From: Polytrichum commune
Lineage: Eukaryota; Streptophyta; Polytrichopsida; Polytrichales; Polytrichaceae
Reading direction: 5' to 3'
NCBI GenBank assembly: GCA_950295325.1
Contig: OX485805.1
Coordinates: 27,515,501-27,579,500 of the forward strand
Length of the DNA: 64,000 bases
Shown: positions 21,301-33,291 of the stretch, piece after piece
How positions within the stretch are numbered: the stretch's first letter is position 1
Layout of the letters: each line of letters begins with the position of its first letter
Program-made: the position numbers and the translations under genes
The notes under the pieces: model-generated
What the model saw: the letters and a program-made list of their open reading frames with translations, nothing else
Database searches by the model: none
Told to the model about the DNA's origin: nothing

Positions 21301-24300
21301 ATGCCATGGCTTTACCATTATGTCCAGTCATGAACACATGCCACCATGTCGTTAGTTGTAGTAGGGGTCCAACATCTACCTCGTCGATACTACACTCGGT
21401 AAGTCGGACGTTCTATTGCATCTTGTCGAAAGGTTCCAAGCATCCATCACCTAGTTCATAACAAAGCCCAAACATGAAGAACAAATACAAAGCTTTGAAG
21501 AGGATGCTCACTAGGAATGTTGTCAACATCCAGACGCATCATCTTCCCAAGAGGTAGGTTTTTGTTTTGCGCATTGTTCCAAATGTCCCCTGCACCTCCT
21601 CCATCTCCCAAGGGGTAGTAGAGGTACTTGTCAGTAGGGCCAAACCACAAACCTCCAGCATGATGGTTGTTGTATGGCAAACCGAACGAAAATATCCTTC
21701 GGATCTCTGTAGGATTTGCACGTAAAGCCTGCAATATACATCCACGGTTATAATCAATCTCTTGATGAATGGAATTTTATAGTCTCTCTCTCCCACCAAG
21801 TTAATTTTCACTCTTAAGATAAGACATGGGGGGAGCCATAGAAGAGGATAGGAGAGGTGAGGAGCAGGAGACATATCATCTCCACCTTCCCGGTGTTGGG
21901 TCATGGCTCAACCTCTTCAATAGCACATGAAGGGCGGTTCATGCCTTAGATAGAACTGTACACTAGAACTTGTTACATCAGTATCAGAGCTCAGAGTAAG
22001 AGGGAGCATGAAACATGTAAAATTCCATGCAAATCGGACTTGATTAACTCAAGCTAACTAAAATTACATGCAAGGAACTACATTATTCTATGTGAAACTA
22101 AGTTAGCTCCTATTTCCTCAGAGAGGCTGAGGGGCAATTGAAGAAGAGGAGAGCAGAAAAACATGAGACATATTATCTCCATCTTCTTGGTGTTCGGTCA
22201 TGGCTCAACCCTCTCCAATACCTCCTAGAGGGGTGGTTCATACCTGAGATAGGACTCTGCACTAAAGATTATTACATGTAGTAACCACTTTGAATAGTTT
22301 GCAACATGGTGAGCTGCTACTCCTAGAGACAAAATAACATAATGTAATATGAATTACATAACCGGCAAGAGGAGTGGATGACAAGTTGGGACAACAAGAC
22401 ATCCACCTACTGAAGCCGATTATGGGGCATATGCGGTATACTCATGGACAGAAACCCGAGGTCATGCATAAAATGCTCTCCGCATGGACAGAATAGCACA
22501 TGGTGGTTGTCTGAAGTGCTCTTCACTTGGATGAGCGACCAATCAGGTGACTTACCGCGGAAGGAGTGCTCCCAGTGGCATTTGCCGAATACTCGGCCAC
22601 AATGGCCGAGTATTGACACGCGTTGGCCCCGATCTGTGTGATGTTGCATCCATTGGCGAGTTGGCAACCACATGTGGCAACGCAATCCGGATGTTTCCGT
22701 GAATCACAATCATACGACACAAAAAACCTCCCGTTGTTCACAAAGTTCGGGTGGAACACAAGCCCCATCATGCCGATCTCATCCGACACGATGGTCCGAC
22801 TTGAAATGTTGAGAAAGGGAGTCGAAAAATCGACCGAGAAAGGTTGCCCGGAGGCAGTCTTAGAGACATTGGCGAGCCACACAAGGCCAGCCTGAGTGGA
22901 CAAAAACACGCGGCTCGATCCATCCGGGTGGGGCACCATATTCAAGTAATAATGTCCACTATCGCCAACCGCCTGGCTGACATTTAGAACCTTTTCCAGG
23001 CAAATCCCAGCTGGGGGAGTGTAGTTAGCTGAAGCTTGCGGGACCACAAAAGGAGTGCCACTGAAGCAGAAGTTTCCAGCTACAGATTGTGTGGCTGCTC
23101 CTGCACAGAAAGAAGCCTGTGAAGTATAAAAAGTGTTCAGAGGAGCAGAGGCCTTGCTGGAAGTGTTTGGGAAGATTTGCAAGCCTGGCTGGAAAATGGA
23201 GTTGGTGATGTTCACGTTTGCACAAGCACTCCACACTTGGCTGCAATAGGAGGTGGTGCCATTTGTGCATAAATAAGGCACTGATCTTGGCTGAGAAATC
23301 TCCAACCCATACAAGTCCGCAGAATATTGGTCACATCTCTGCACTCCACATACAAGTGGAAACAATTAGATCATAATTATCACAAACCCCTAAATCCATA
23401 CATCAACACTTGATTCAATCACATCAAACTACAGCATGGAATCAATGCTTACTCGACATAGGGGTGCAATTTAAATTTCTTATTTCTAAAGCCTTCAGGT
23501 TTACCATACCCTTCAATGTTGAATGAATTATCAGCTAAAATGTTGAGTTAGCACTGAACGGATATAAAACCTTGAATGGTATGTATGAACACTGACTCAA
23601 CATCAGACGCTGGTCACTTGCAAATTGAGATGATGATGTGCTGCCACTCAGCTGACAATTAACTTCAATAACCAGTTCCAAACATTATTTATCTTCAGCT
23701 CATCCGGACCTGGACAATGCACTTTCCTTTCTGACGACATTGTCTGCTCTCCTCAATCAAAGATCATCTCAAAGACGGTTGGAATTAGGCTCACTGAACA
23801 AAGAATCTGCTTGACCACAGCTGCACAATTGGCATCTGAGATGTTCATAGACTTGAATGTGGTACTCAGGGTAGTATCATCTTGAGCACTGCAGCATCCA
23901 TTTGCTGCGTACTCCGGTGCTGTGCAGAATGTCAGGTTTGCTCTAGCCGGCCCAGGGGGCTCTGCATCATTCATACCAAGAGTTTTTTTAATCAGTAAGC
24001 ATCATCACTTTTGAAAGACTATGAGATTCATTTTCATAGATGTCATCTTCTCAAACTATTGTACATGAAAGACAAAGGTACATGATACATGAGAGGCTCA
24101 GGGAGGAAAAGCCTTTGCTCTGAGCTGCATACAGAAAACATGTGAATTTCCATCAGGACATGAATTTCAAAGAGCACCGAGCAGGTAAGACATGTACATA
24201 CCGAGGTTACTCGCACACAGTGGATAAGCCGAGGATGGGATTAAAGAACAAGCCAGTAATAGCACTACAACAATGACGCCCTCCATGCTTGATCTTTTCG

Positions 24301-24304
24301 ACAT
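18374..24304 (-). CDS. HIPL1-like: HIPL protein (GPI-anchored, sorbosone-dehydrogenase fold), 7 exons
   Basis: Exons (5' to 3'): 24304-24202, 23961-23795, 23338-22556, 21728-21512, 20648-20470, 19529-19291 and 18755-18374. All are GT-AG and phase-consistent, giving 2070 nt (689 aa), close to the usual length of plant HIPL proteins. An N-terminal signal peptide (VIVVVLLLACSLIPSSA) is followed by a cysteine-rich folate-receptor-like region to about residue 190. A six-bladed glucose/sorbosone-dehydrogenase propeller follows, with GMMGLVFHPNF, NNHHAGGLWFGP, YYPLGDGGG, ALGLRNPWRCSFD and YADVGQ-like motifs. The C-terminus is a hydrophobic tail (ILYVALAVVALVWS) typical of a GPI signal. Plant HIPLs are extracellular membrane proteins of uncertain substrate; any sugar-oxidising activity is inferred from the fold. 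Introns carry repeats. Confidence 0.95.
20040..20345. repeat. Foldback repeat F3 in an HIPL intron
   Basis: GTTTGATGGGCCAAGGGTAA near 20058 is partly complementary to GTTTACCTCTCAGCCCACCA near 20288, with GCAAGCTTGAGGTTGAGCTC beyond it. The region between is rich in AAGCTTGAG-like words. A similar foldback lies at 58020-58535 in a kinase-gene intron. Confidence 0.5.
20720..21455 (+). repeat. Repeat family C, about three tandem units of ~215 bp
   Basis: The landmark GATGACCATGCCATGG-like sequence occurs near 20862, 21078 (diverged) and 21293. Each is followed by a GACACATGTC-like string and then CACCTACCTCG or similar, CCCACTACAAC and CACATCCATT. The array fills much of the intron between HIPL exons 4 and 5. 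Reversed single copies occur near 57090-57210 and 57590-57720. Confidence 0.7.
21800..22275 (+). repeat. Two-copy tandem repeat in an HIPL intron
   Basis: The block with ACATATCATCTCCACCTTCC, GGTCATGGCTCAACC and GGCGGTTCATGCC (near 21870-21990) recurs near 22168-22275 as ACATATTATCTCCATCTTCT, GGTCATGGCTCAACC and GGGTGGTTCATACC. The unit is roughly 290 bp. Confidence 0.65.
23365..23650 (+). repeat. Repeat family B copy in HIPL intron 2
   Basis: The order of landmarks matches 13205-13520: ATCACAAACCCCTAAATCCA, CATCAAACTACAGCATGGAA, GACATAGGGGTGCAATTT, TTGAATGAATTATCAGCT, then GGTCACTTGCAAATTGAGAT and GATGATGTGCTGC at the end. It is antisense to the host gene. Confidence 0.75.
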
Positions 24305-26130
24305 TGACACAGGCTGACCAAAGTTCCAAACCCGAATTCAAGGCAAAGATGGCAACGGTGAGGGTGAGTGGATTAGGTCACACAAAACATTGAAGCATTG
24401 CGGCAGTTCAGTGCAACCTGTCTACTCAACCCTCCCAGATTTTTCCAACAGGAACTATCTCATAAATGCATGAGGATTATACCATATTAGATTCAACAGA
24501 AACAAAAATCAAGTTTTTGTGCAAGAACATCCAGTTAATGGTACCGAGTGAAGCATTTGTGTCGATGTCATCTAGACCGTGACTAGCTTCCTCCGAACAG
24601 CTGGTCACCGTAGATGCCAATGAGACATCAACAGTGAAGACATGGATTAAGAAAATTTGCAGTCCTCACCATCTGCAAAATGCAACATCCAATGTTTAGG
24701 TCACGGTGATGACATTTAAAGCCATGAGAGATCAAAATCTCATATTTTTATCAAAAAATAAATTCCCTATAATTCTCCCTTACCAATCTTCAGATGTGGA
24801 GGTACTGTAGCTCCAATCTTGACACTACCCTCACTCTGATAGGTCGGAGATAATTGTATTGAATGACTGTTTCCAAGTGTGACAAATAAGACACTATTTC
24901 AGCGAGAATTCAAAGAACAAGCCTGGGACAACATCTAGCCTGCTAAATCCTTTCCTACTTGTTCTATTCTTTGCAATGTATTTCACTTTACTGACAGAAA
25001 GTTTGTCTAGGCCAGTAAGCTACTAGAGACTAGGTCACAAAAGATTGGTGTTTGACAGAGCCCACGTCGACATAATCAAGGTTCAACCAATCAGAGGATG
25101 ACAGCTGCCAAACACTCCAAACTCCACTCTAATAAACTGCCTACGATGGGCTCCCTCATCAGTAGCTCTTCTCGCAGCTCAAAGATTCCTCCCTAAACCA
25201 TTATTGCACAGTGTTCAACCTTGAAGCGAGTTTAGAGAACAAGCCCCCCTTTGCGAACTCTCTCGACTTCCAAAGCATCCGCCTCAAATAAAAAGAAAAT
25301 TCAACAGTTCAGGTGCCTGCTTACTCTTGGCTCTATAATCGAGTCACACTCTTGTAAAAATCAAATTCTCTTGGATAATGGACATCGCTGCCAAACTCGA
25401 CTCTAGTCAAGTACTTCGTCGGCTACTACTTAGCCACATCGGCAGGCATAAGCTTCCTCAGCTGCATAAGAGTCCTCTTGCTCACAATTTCCTTAGACAA
25501 TAATCATTGAACATTCGGACAAGAGCTCCAAAACTAAATTCTGTGAAAAACCACAAGATTACAAAAAAAATTATCCAGTATTCATTTCACATACAGCTTG
25601 TGCACTCCAGCTCACTCACACCATTCAACTCCATATTCCGCGACTCTAATTCCACAGAGTTGCACACTCACACAACTCAGCTCAACTCAATCCCCGATAC
25701 CAATCCGAAATAGACAGAGATGGTGAAGGATAGAAAGCGAAAGAGATAGGGAGGGTGAGAGATTGAGTGAGAGCGCACCTGGAGGAGTTTGAACGCTCTG
25801 AGTGGCAAGTGAGGCAGGCTGGATGGTTTTGTGAGCATTTTCTGAGCCGATTTAAGCGCGGTTTTTCGCTTGAAGTAGGAGCAAGAGGCGAGGCGATGGA
25901 AGGGAATTTGTCCGAGGGAGCGATTCCGGGCGAACTTTTGCATATCCGGCCGAGCAAAGCGAAGTAAGTTATGGAGCTCCCTTCCTTCCTTCGGAGTCGC
26001 TCTTCGGAGTCGCACTTCCGACCGAGCCACGGTGTTAGGCTCGGGTTCTCCGAGCCTCCGTAGTAGGTACGGTGTGGGGCCACTTGGTCAACTCTTCTAA
26101 TGACCTGTCTGCAGGGCATCTCCAGCACTG
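24305..26130 (-). promoter_or_regulatory. Probable 5' UTR and promoter region of the HIPL gene
   Basis: No intact gene is seen upstream of the HIPL start codon. A strong acceptor-like signal (CATTTTGCAG on the minus strand, near 24672) and a possible donor (CTCCAGGTGCG, near 25781) would fit a 5' UTR intron of about 1.1 kb. The segment 25680-26130 is clearly more GC-rich than its surroundings and holds minus-strand open frames up to 148 codons without recognisable domains. I read it as a GC-rich first exon or promoter. Transcript data would decide. Confidence 0.35.
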
Positions 26131-26778
26131 ATTGGGGATTAGGGTTTTGTGTTTTTATTTTTTTGCTTTTTTTGTTTTATAAGCATATGCATGTTGGTTG
26201 TAACATGCATAATGAAGAATGACATTTGCCTTAAGAATGAAAGTGCTTGTTTTAGCCAAATTTACACTTGGTCAACTCTTCTAGTGACCTATTTGCAAGG
26301 CATCTCCAATGTTGATTAGGGTTTCTCTTTCTCTTTCTCTTTTTGGGTTTTATAAGCATATGCATGTTGGTTGTACCATGCATAATGAAGACTGACATTT
26401 GGCTTAAGAATGAAAGTGCTTGTTTTAGCCAAATTTACACTAGGTCAACTCTTCTAATGACCTATTTGCAAGGCATCTCCAATGTTGATTAGGGTTTCTC
26501 TTTCTCTTTCTCTTTTTGGGTTTTATAAGCATATGCATGTTGGTTGTACCATGCATAATGAAGACTGACATTTGGCTTAAGAATGAAAGTGCTTGTTTTA
26601 GCCAAATTTACACTAGGTCAACTCTTCTAATGACCTATTTGCAAGGCATCTCCAATGTTGATTAGGGTTTTTCTTTCTCTTTCTCTTTTTGGGTTTTATA
26701 AGCATATGCATGTTGGTTGTACCATGCATAATGAAGAATGACATTTGGGCTATTTGTCTGTTTCATCCAAATTTACAA
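26086..26778 (+). repeat. Four-unit tandem repeat, period 173-184 bp
   Basis: GGTCAACTCTTCTAATGACC-type starts fall at 26086, 26270, 26443 and 26616. Units 2 to 4 are nearly identical through GCAAGGCATCTCCAATGTTG, a CTTTCTCTTTCT tract, TATAAGCATATGCATGTTGG and GAATGAAAGTGCTTG. Unit 1 differs mainly in the pyrimidine tract and unit 4 diverges at its end. The array abuts the GC-rich block upstream of the HIPL gene. It is non-coding. Confidence 0.92.
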
Positions 26779-27991
26779 TCGGTTATAGGATGTACTTTTC
26801 TTCCTGAAAATTAAAGTTGGGTCACACGGGAGGAGCCATCATGGTTGATTTGTTGGTGACAAGATAGGTTGTGTACATGATATTTGATGCAGAGTTGGCA
26901 CGAACCTGCCAAACCACATTGCTTTGTTGGTTTTTTCACCCTTTTTAAAGTTTTTGTTCTAACTTTAGAGGAAAAAAAACACCTTCTTATTCTTGGTGCA
27001 ATTTGACCTCATGAAGCCAAGAAAAAAGCATTGGTGTTGATTTTTGCTAAATAATGAGTCTTGTGACACCCTCTCCACTTGCCATACACAATGGTTGCAA
27101 GACGATCTAGTATGGGTCAATGATGTATAGTGTGGGCCACACTATATCTTATGTTTATTTTACTATATGTGAATATAAAATAAGATTTTTTTTGTAAAAG
27201 ACTTTGTAAACTGAAAAAAAGGTATTGTTAATGAGTAGTTTACACACCCGTTAACTTTAAACTGAAACCCACACTATATTACGTACTCAATGTTGTGCAA
27301 GTCCCCATATTAACATTCTTGGCAATATCTCTAGCCGTAATCATGGCGTGCTTCCTATAATCTCATATTTATATATGCTAATCTTGTAAATGCATGATTG
27401 TGTTTCATGTTCTATAGGGCCTTATATATTCAAAGTGGGAAAAAAAAGAACAGAAAAAAACGAACTAGTCTATGTGTATTTTGTAACCCATATTCATAAT
27501 TGTTAACCCTTTTGTGTACCCATGTGCTACAATATGGTCAATTGAGTTGCACATAGTTCAATCTATCAATCTATGTAGTTCAATCTATTAAAGTCACTAT
27601 GAATATGGTAAACCATGCTTAAGGTTCACTTCACATTGGACAATCTCCTTCCTCATGGAATAAATTGGACAATGGGAAGGAAGTTACACAAACGAGATTC
27701 TTGGGATATTTTGAAGTAAATAGGGTGATTGACCATGTAGCTCTAGAATATTGTGTGGATCATTGGGTGAACATCTAGGCTAAATCCCATTTTGTGCATG
27801 GTACTTGATGAGGTTTTAAATAATACTTTATAATTCAATATGGGTGTAAGACAAGGAGTCGTATTAGGTATCAATCACGTGTGGACAACACACAAATTAT
27901 AGTATACATCTCATTTGGTGTGGCCCACATTATTCATCACTAGCCTATGTAACTAATATGGCAAACGTGAAAGAAGGGATAAGATACTTGA
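26779..27991. other. No recognisable gene
   Basis: This is AT-rich intergenic DNA without long open frames, RNA genes or clear repeats. Confidence 0.5.
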
Positions 27992-27993
27992 TA

Positions 27994-28426
27994 CTCCCTC
28001 CGTTTCATATCAAAAGTTACGTTTCACTAAATATGTGGGATTAAGGTTATTTTTCACATTTTTAGCACGAAATTGTGTGCGTTGTATAGCTCTCACTAAG
28101 CACTTTCCGGTGAGCCAGGGGTGTCCAAAAAAAAATCAAATTTGTTGAATTTGTTGAAGGCAACACGCCCGTTCATCACCATTGACGAATGATACACATA
28201 AAACCGTGTTGATGTTTGGGTTTAGGTTGAGTTCAAATATCAATTGTTAAATAAGTGTAAATTGTTAGTTGATTGACTTGGTAGTTCATCAGCAACAACA
28301 TTTACATTGTTTATAGCAACATTCCAATTCGTTTGACGAAGTTTGAAAGAAATTTCACCAAACGTATCTTTTGTTTCGTAACGCAAATTATGTCCAAACG
28401 TAACTTTTGATATGAAATGGAGGGAG
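27994..28426. mobile_element. Stowaway MITE
   Basis: The element starts with the classic Stowaway terminus CTCCCTCCGTTTCATATC and ends with its inverted complement (GATATGAAATGGAGGGAG). The 31-bp terminal repeats differ at one base. TA flanks both ends (27992-27993 and 28427-28428). The interior of about 370 bp is non-coding. Stowaways are moved by mariner-type transposases; none is encoded here. Confidence 0.95.
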
Positions 28427-28428
28427 TA

Positions 28429-29699
28429 CTACATAACAAGTTGGTACCCAGATTAACATGGCATATTCATTTGAATACCAAGTTAAATGAAGTAATACTT
28501 AAACTCAAAACACAAGCAAATCTCAAAGTGGCAAGTGCATCAAGAAAACCAACACCATCATTCAGAAGCAATCAATTTGAGTAGCACAAGCATTAGGATC
28601 CAATTTTCAAAACTTTAAATGGATGGCTCACTCCTATATGCCAATAACATCATTGTATCAAGAAAGTCGCCGTGCTCCCATTTTCCACTCCAAGTAGTTC
28701 ATAATTCTCCATGGACACAAGCAAATGGGTTTTTCAATTGTGTTTTCATCTTTGAGAAGTTGATCTTATTATTTATTATGTCATTATTATTGGTTCATTA
28801 GCATGCACAAGTCAGTTGTGTGAGAGCAAAACTTGACCAAAGAAAATATAAATTGAATTGAATGATGTTGTTTAAAAGATCATGTGGAGCTTATGATTAG
28901 TTTAATGTAACATGTTTCTAGCGAAAGTGCCATGAGTACAAAATTCATACCTCAAACATAAGGTTTTATGAGGAGTCAATGTTCGTTTTGAGTCACCAAC
29001 CATATCGTTCATCATGGTACCAATTCAAATCCACTTCTTTAGAATACTACTTTTTACATCCCATCATTTGGGTTATCGAATGTCAAACTAATTAGCACCT
29101 TACGGTATGTTGTGTGCCATAGAAAGTGAGCATGATTGATGTTGGGTTATGCCTAGCCCACAAGGTTTTAAAAACAATTGTGTTTCTCATAAGAATAAGT
29201 ATAAAAGACACGCCATTGCAAACATCCACACTTCCACGTAGCATATGGTGATTTGGGGATTTAGGCAAACTACCAAACCTAATGCCTACATTAGACCAAC
29301 AATGTATCTATAAACACTTGGATAGAAATAAGCCAACAAACCCATCGATACTATCATATTGTAAGCACACCACTAACACCACTGTACTTGAATGCCAATT
29401 GAAATGAATTGATTTTGAAGTCCAAGAAGTTAAAAAGGCTTATGGGACTAGTAGTACACCAAGATCATGTCAAAAAGACGAATTCCCTCCAGTTACGGAA
29501 TAGAATGGTCTTGGTATGATAGAGGCTAATATCAATCTGATGATCCAATTGGAGGAAAGACTTGACTATCTAGTACTGCATTCCAAAATAGAAAAGGTGA
29601 CCTATCACTATTGGAGTTGTAGGGGGGACACTCCAATACAAAATGTGCCGCAATTTTATAACATAATTGGCTTACCCATATATTCCTAGAGATGGGGCA
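28429..29699. other. No recognisable gene
   Basis: This is AT-rich intergenic DNA. Short open frames at 28619-28801 and 29532-29717 match no family I recognise. Confidence 0.45.
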
Positions 29700-29708
29700 G
29701 TCAATCAC

Positions 29709-30760
29709 GGCGGACATTAAGTTCCCCCATACGAACTATGGGCGTGTAAGATCTGGGCGGGGGCAGCCTCCAGTGAAATTTCTAAACCCGACCGAAAATT
29801 GTTGCCCGCCCCGCCCAACTTCGAAAAAATGTTGCCCTTGCATTCTTGAAGGCCGCTTGACTACAATTCCCATATTGAGTGCAGTTCACCTTCAAGGTCT
29901 AAATCCAATATATATGTGCACTTCCAACTAGTAAATAAGCAATCCATTGGGATTTCATTCCGGAAGTGAAACCATCAATGAAGCACGTAATTAACTTGGA
30001 GGTTATAATTTTTATGACTTACCATTTGAAATTGTCTTTGTCATTCTAAAATGACACTTAAATTTAGTATGCTGATTTAGTATGTATATTTTATAATAAT
30101 TTAGTATTGCCGTCTACTTTCACAAGTATTCATACACAATTAATTAATTAATTAATGTAATTACAGGAATTAATTCTATTTAATTAATTAAAACCATTAA
30201 TTACATTTTATAATTAATTAATCCTACTTAATTTGGTAAGCATACTTTCTGATTTATTTGGGCTTAATTAGGATTAATCAGTATTAATTAGACTTAATTA
30301 CATTAAATCACACTTAATTGGTTTGAATGTGTATGAATACTTGTGAAAGTAGACGGCATCACTAAAATATTATAAAATATACATACTAAATCAGCACACT
30401 AAATTTAAGTGTCATTTTAGAATGACAAAGACAATTTCAAATGGTAAGCCATAAAAATTATAACCTCCAAGTTAATTACGTGCTTCATTGATGGTTTCAC
30501 TTCTGGAATGAAATCCCAATGGATTGCTTATTTATTAGTTGGAAGTGCACATATATATTGGATTTTAGACCTTGAAGGTGAAGTGCACTCAATATGGAAT
30601 TTGTAGTCAAGGGGCCTTCAAGAATGCAAGGGCAATATTTTTTTCGAAGTTGGGCGGGGCGGGTAGCAGTTTTGGGTCGGGTTTAGAAATTTCACTGGAG
30701 GCTGCCCCCGCCCGAATCTTACACGCCCCATAGTTCGTATGGGGGAACTTAATGTCCGCC
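29709..30760. mobile_element. Mutator-type foldback element, 1.05 kb
   Basis: Two inverted arms of about 450 bp (29709 to about 30165 and about 30315 to 30760) pair almost throughout. The left end GGCGGACATTAAGTTCCCCC is complementary to the right end, and landmarks such as ATACGAACTATGGGCGTG, GGGCGGGGGCAGCCTCCAGT and CCAATGGATTGCTTATTT (or their complements) occur in both arms. An AT-rich spacer with repeated TTAATTAATTAA separates them. The flanks carry a 9-bp duplication with one mismatch, GTCAATCAC (29700-29708) and GTCAACCAC (30761-30769). Long arms plus a 9-bp duplication indicate a non-autonomous Mutator-like foldback element. The outer arm segments are GC-rich and may derive from captured host sequence. 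Confidence 0.9.
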
Positions 30761-30769
30761 GTCAACCAC

Positions 30770-32800
30770 CAACCAATGGCAATGGCAAGTCTATGATTTG
30801 AGGTGCGGTCAATAACAAAAAAATTGCATTGGGATGGTGGTGTCAATGGTTGCTTCAAACTGACAAGCCAAAATCAAATAAACATGATGGTGAAAGAAAG
30901 TTTCCTTGTCATCAAACAACGCGAATTACTTAGAACACTTTTGACACTTTGTTATGGAGATTGGAATGTGTCTAGCTTCTTGCTCGGGTAACTTGGGATG
31001 TAAGGTGATCCAAAAGATGATGATCCTTAAATAGATACCGATCATTGACCACCAAGAAATAAATTACTCTTTAGATTCATAGTTTGGGTATTAAAGGCAA
31101 CATATAAAGCGAAATGGAAGGAATATGATGAATCCAATTTCGAAGTTACTCAAAAGCTTGCAAACAAAGGTACATCTTCAATGGTGCAATAGTTAGATTC
31201 CCATACTACGAAAGCCGCAAGTTGTGTGGTTAATGAGACAATTTTGTGGGAATTTTGCACCATTGATTGGCTTTGTGACAGTGCAAGCCCACCATATTTA
31301 GCTTCACCATGAGTGAAGTGGATATAGGGTGGCCCATGAACGTGCCACGTGGCATGCCATGCATGCAAACAATTGGCCGTTACCCTTGATATGTGCCCAT
31401 GTGGCATGCGCACTTCTTGGGCCTTGGACCCGGTCCCAATGAGCAGGAAATGAGATAGAACATACATTAACTTAAGTTAGTTATGGAATACAATGCACCC
31501 TATGAACGTTCACAAAGCACAATATCTCCCGAGGGGGAAGGGGGGTGAAGATGTTGATTACTATTGTAGAGCCCAGGGTTTATTGCTTTAGGCTTAAATT
31601 CACTCTTAAATCGGGACCAGAGACCCTGCATTAATCTAGTGAGCTTAAATTGGATGAACCAACAACCAATTTTGTAAGGGTCGTTTTTTGATAAGACCTC
31701 CTCTGTAGGTGTTAGGAAACCACAAGGTTATAATTATGAGCAATTTGAGGGGTGAAACTTCGTGATACCTACCCGAGGGAGGGGGGGGGGGGTGAATATG
31801 TTAATTACTTAGTGTAGAGTCCATACTTTTTAATTTTCATATGAAACTTACCCCTAATTTTAGGTCGAGGGCGTTGATTAGTCAAGTGAGCTTAGATTGG
31901 GATCGATCAACAACAAAGCCACATGGCTATTATTCTCCTTAGTAGGTTTTATGGAATGAAGTCCCAATTGGGGTGAGAAGAAGTTGTAATCAAGGGCTTT
32001 TTTTTTCTACTCATATTGTACTTCTAAGTTCTAGCTAGTAGGTACATAGGTGACATGCATCATTTATAAAATTGGTTATTGAGGAGGTGTAAATAGGTTT
32101 ATATTGGAAAAGATGACATCATTAAAATTATTGTTAAAAGGTCATATAGAGGGTGGAACACAAAGAAAAGTTATGAGTTTGAGGTCCAAGATGACCCTAA
32201 ACTACCGGATGATAGTGGAAAGGTACTCAAACTGAATAAAGTGGTTGGCGGTTCAATTCCCATTTGTGAAATTGTCTCTCTACTTGACGGAAACTAGCTA
32301 GGTGTTCAAGCACCTCATGTGTTCCAAAATAAAATAAAATAAAATAAATATGAGTTTCCTCTCATTTCATAGGCAATTTTATGGTATGTTTGCATTTTCC
32401 GTGTTATACCTATGAATAGACATGTGATTAAAGTCATGAGTTCAATTGTTTTCTCTACCAAAGATGTAAATTGAGCTTTGGAACTTCTTCAGAGCGCCGA
32501 GGTTGGTGAACCTAGCATGTCTATATCACAAGTATTTGTTGGAACACCTCCAAACGCCATATAATTGACCCCTTCCTTTCCAAGGTAACTCTAATAAGGT
32601 TCAATGACGGATTTGTGCCTTCAATTGAATCATTGTGTAATTTAAAAAGGGTTTCAAATGTAGTGTATATAACCCATAATCACTAAACATTAATCCATTA
32701 GGCACCCCAATCACCTTCCAATGAATGCAAAGGATTTGAACCATGCACATGAGGCCATGAGGGCCACTTTCACCTTCCACTCACCTTCATCCAAAACATT
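30770..32800. other. Intergenic DNA with G-runs
   Basis: No gene is recognised. Two related segments, near 31525-31660 and 31770-31900, share GAGGGGG-type runs, then GATTACT or TTAATTACT, then a TAGAGTCCATAC-like stretch and a TGAGCTTA(A/G)ATTGG block. This indicates a duplicated non-coding repeat. Confidence 0.45.
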
Positions 32801-32883
32801 GTACGCCCAATGTGTGGGGGCTTTATGTGATCACTCTTCTTAATCAAATGCCTATAATTGAGTGGTATCATATGATAAAAGTT

Positions 32884-33291
32884 GAAGTCAAGAAACGACT
32901 CTAAAATTACACCCGTTACGATGAGATTGGACTATGCACTCAAATTCAAACACCATTGTAAGTTCAATATTTGATGCAAATGACAAGTCTATGTGATCAC
33001 TTAAAGGGAACAAAATCTTGAAGTCAAGAAATGACTCTAAAATTACATCCGTTATGATGAGATTGGACTATGCACTCAAATTCAAACACCATTTTGAGTT
33101 CAATATTTGATGCAAATGACAGGTCTATGTGATCACTTAAAGAGAACAAAATCTTGAAGTCAAGAAATGACTCTAAAATTACATCCGTTACGATGAGATT
33201 GGACTATGCACTCAAATTCAAACACCATTCTAAGTTCAATATTTGATGCAAATCACAAGTCTATGAGATCACTTAAAGGTAACAAAATCCT
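32884..33291 (+). repeat. 136-bp tandem repeat, three units
   Basis: GAAGTCAAGAAACGACTCTA starts at 32884, with near-identical starts at 33020 and 33156 (ATGACTC instead of ACGACTC). Each unit continues with GATGAGATTGGACTATGCAC, CTCAAATTCAAACACCATT and TCTATGTGATCACTTAAAG. The monomer is related to dispersed family D (36870-37220, 47690-48130, 62870-63230), so a piece of that repeat has been amplified locally. Confidence 0.9.

Noticed and set aside
25682-26128. 148-codon minus-strand open frame as a protein gene
   Set aside because: No recognisable domain, and an overlapping alternative frame is equally open; better explained by GC-rich promoter or 5' UTR sequence.
29700-30770. Two converging genes suggested by mirrored open frames
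   Set aside because: The mirrored frames are the two arms of a foldback element and have no domain content.
32243-32290. GGCGGTTCAATTCCC as a possible tRNA T-arm
   Set aside because: No matching acceptor, D or anticodon stems nearby.
33000-33291. CRISPR-like spaced repeats
   Set aside because: The units are contiguous 136-bp monomers in a eukaryotic context, with no short repeat/unique spacer pattern.
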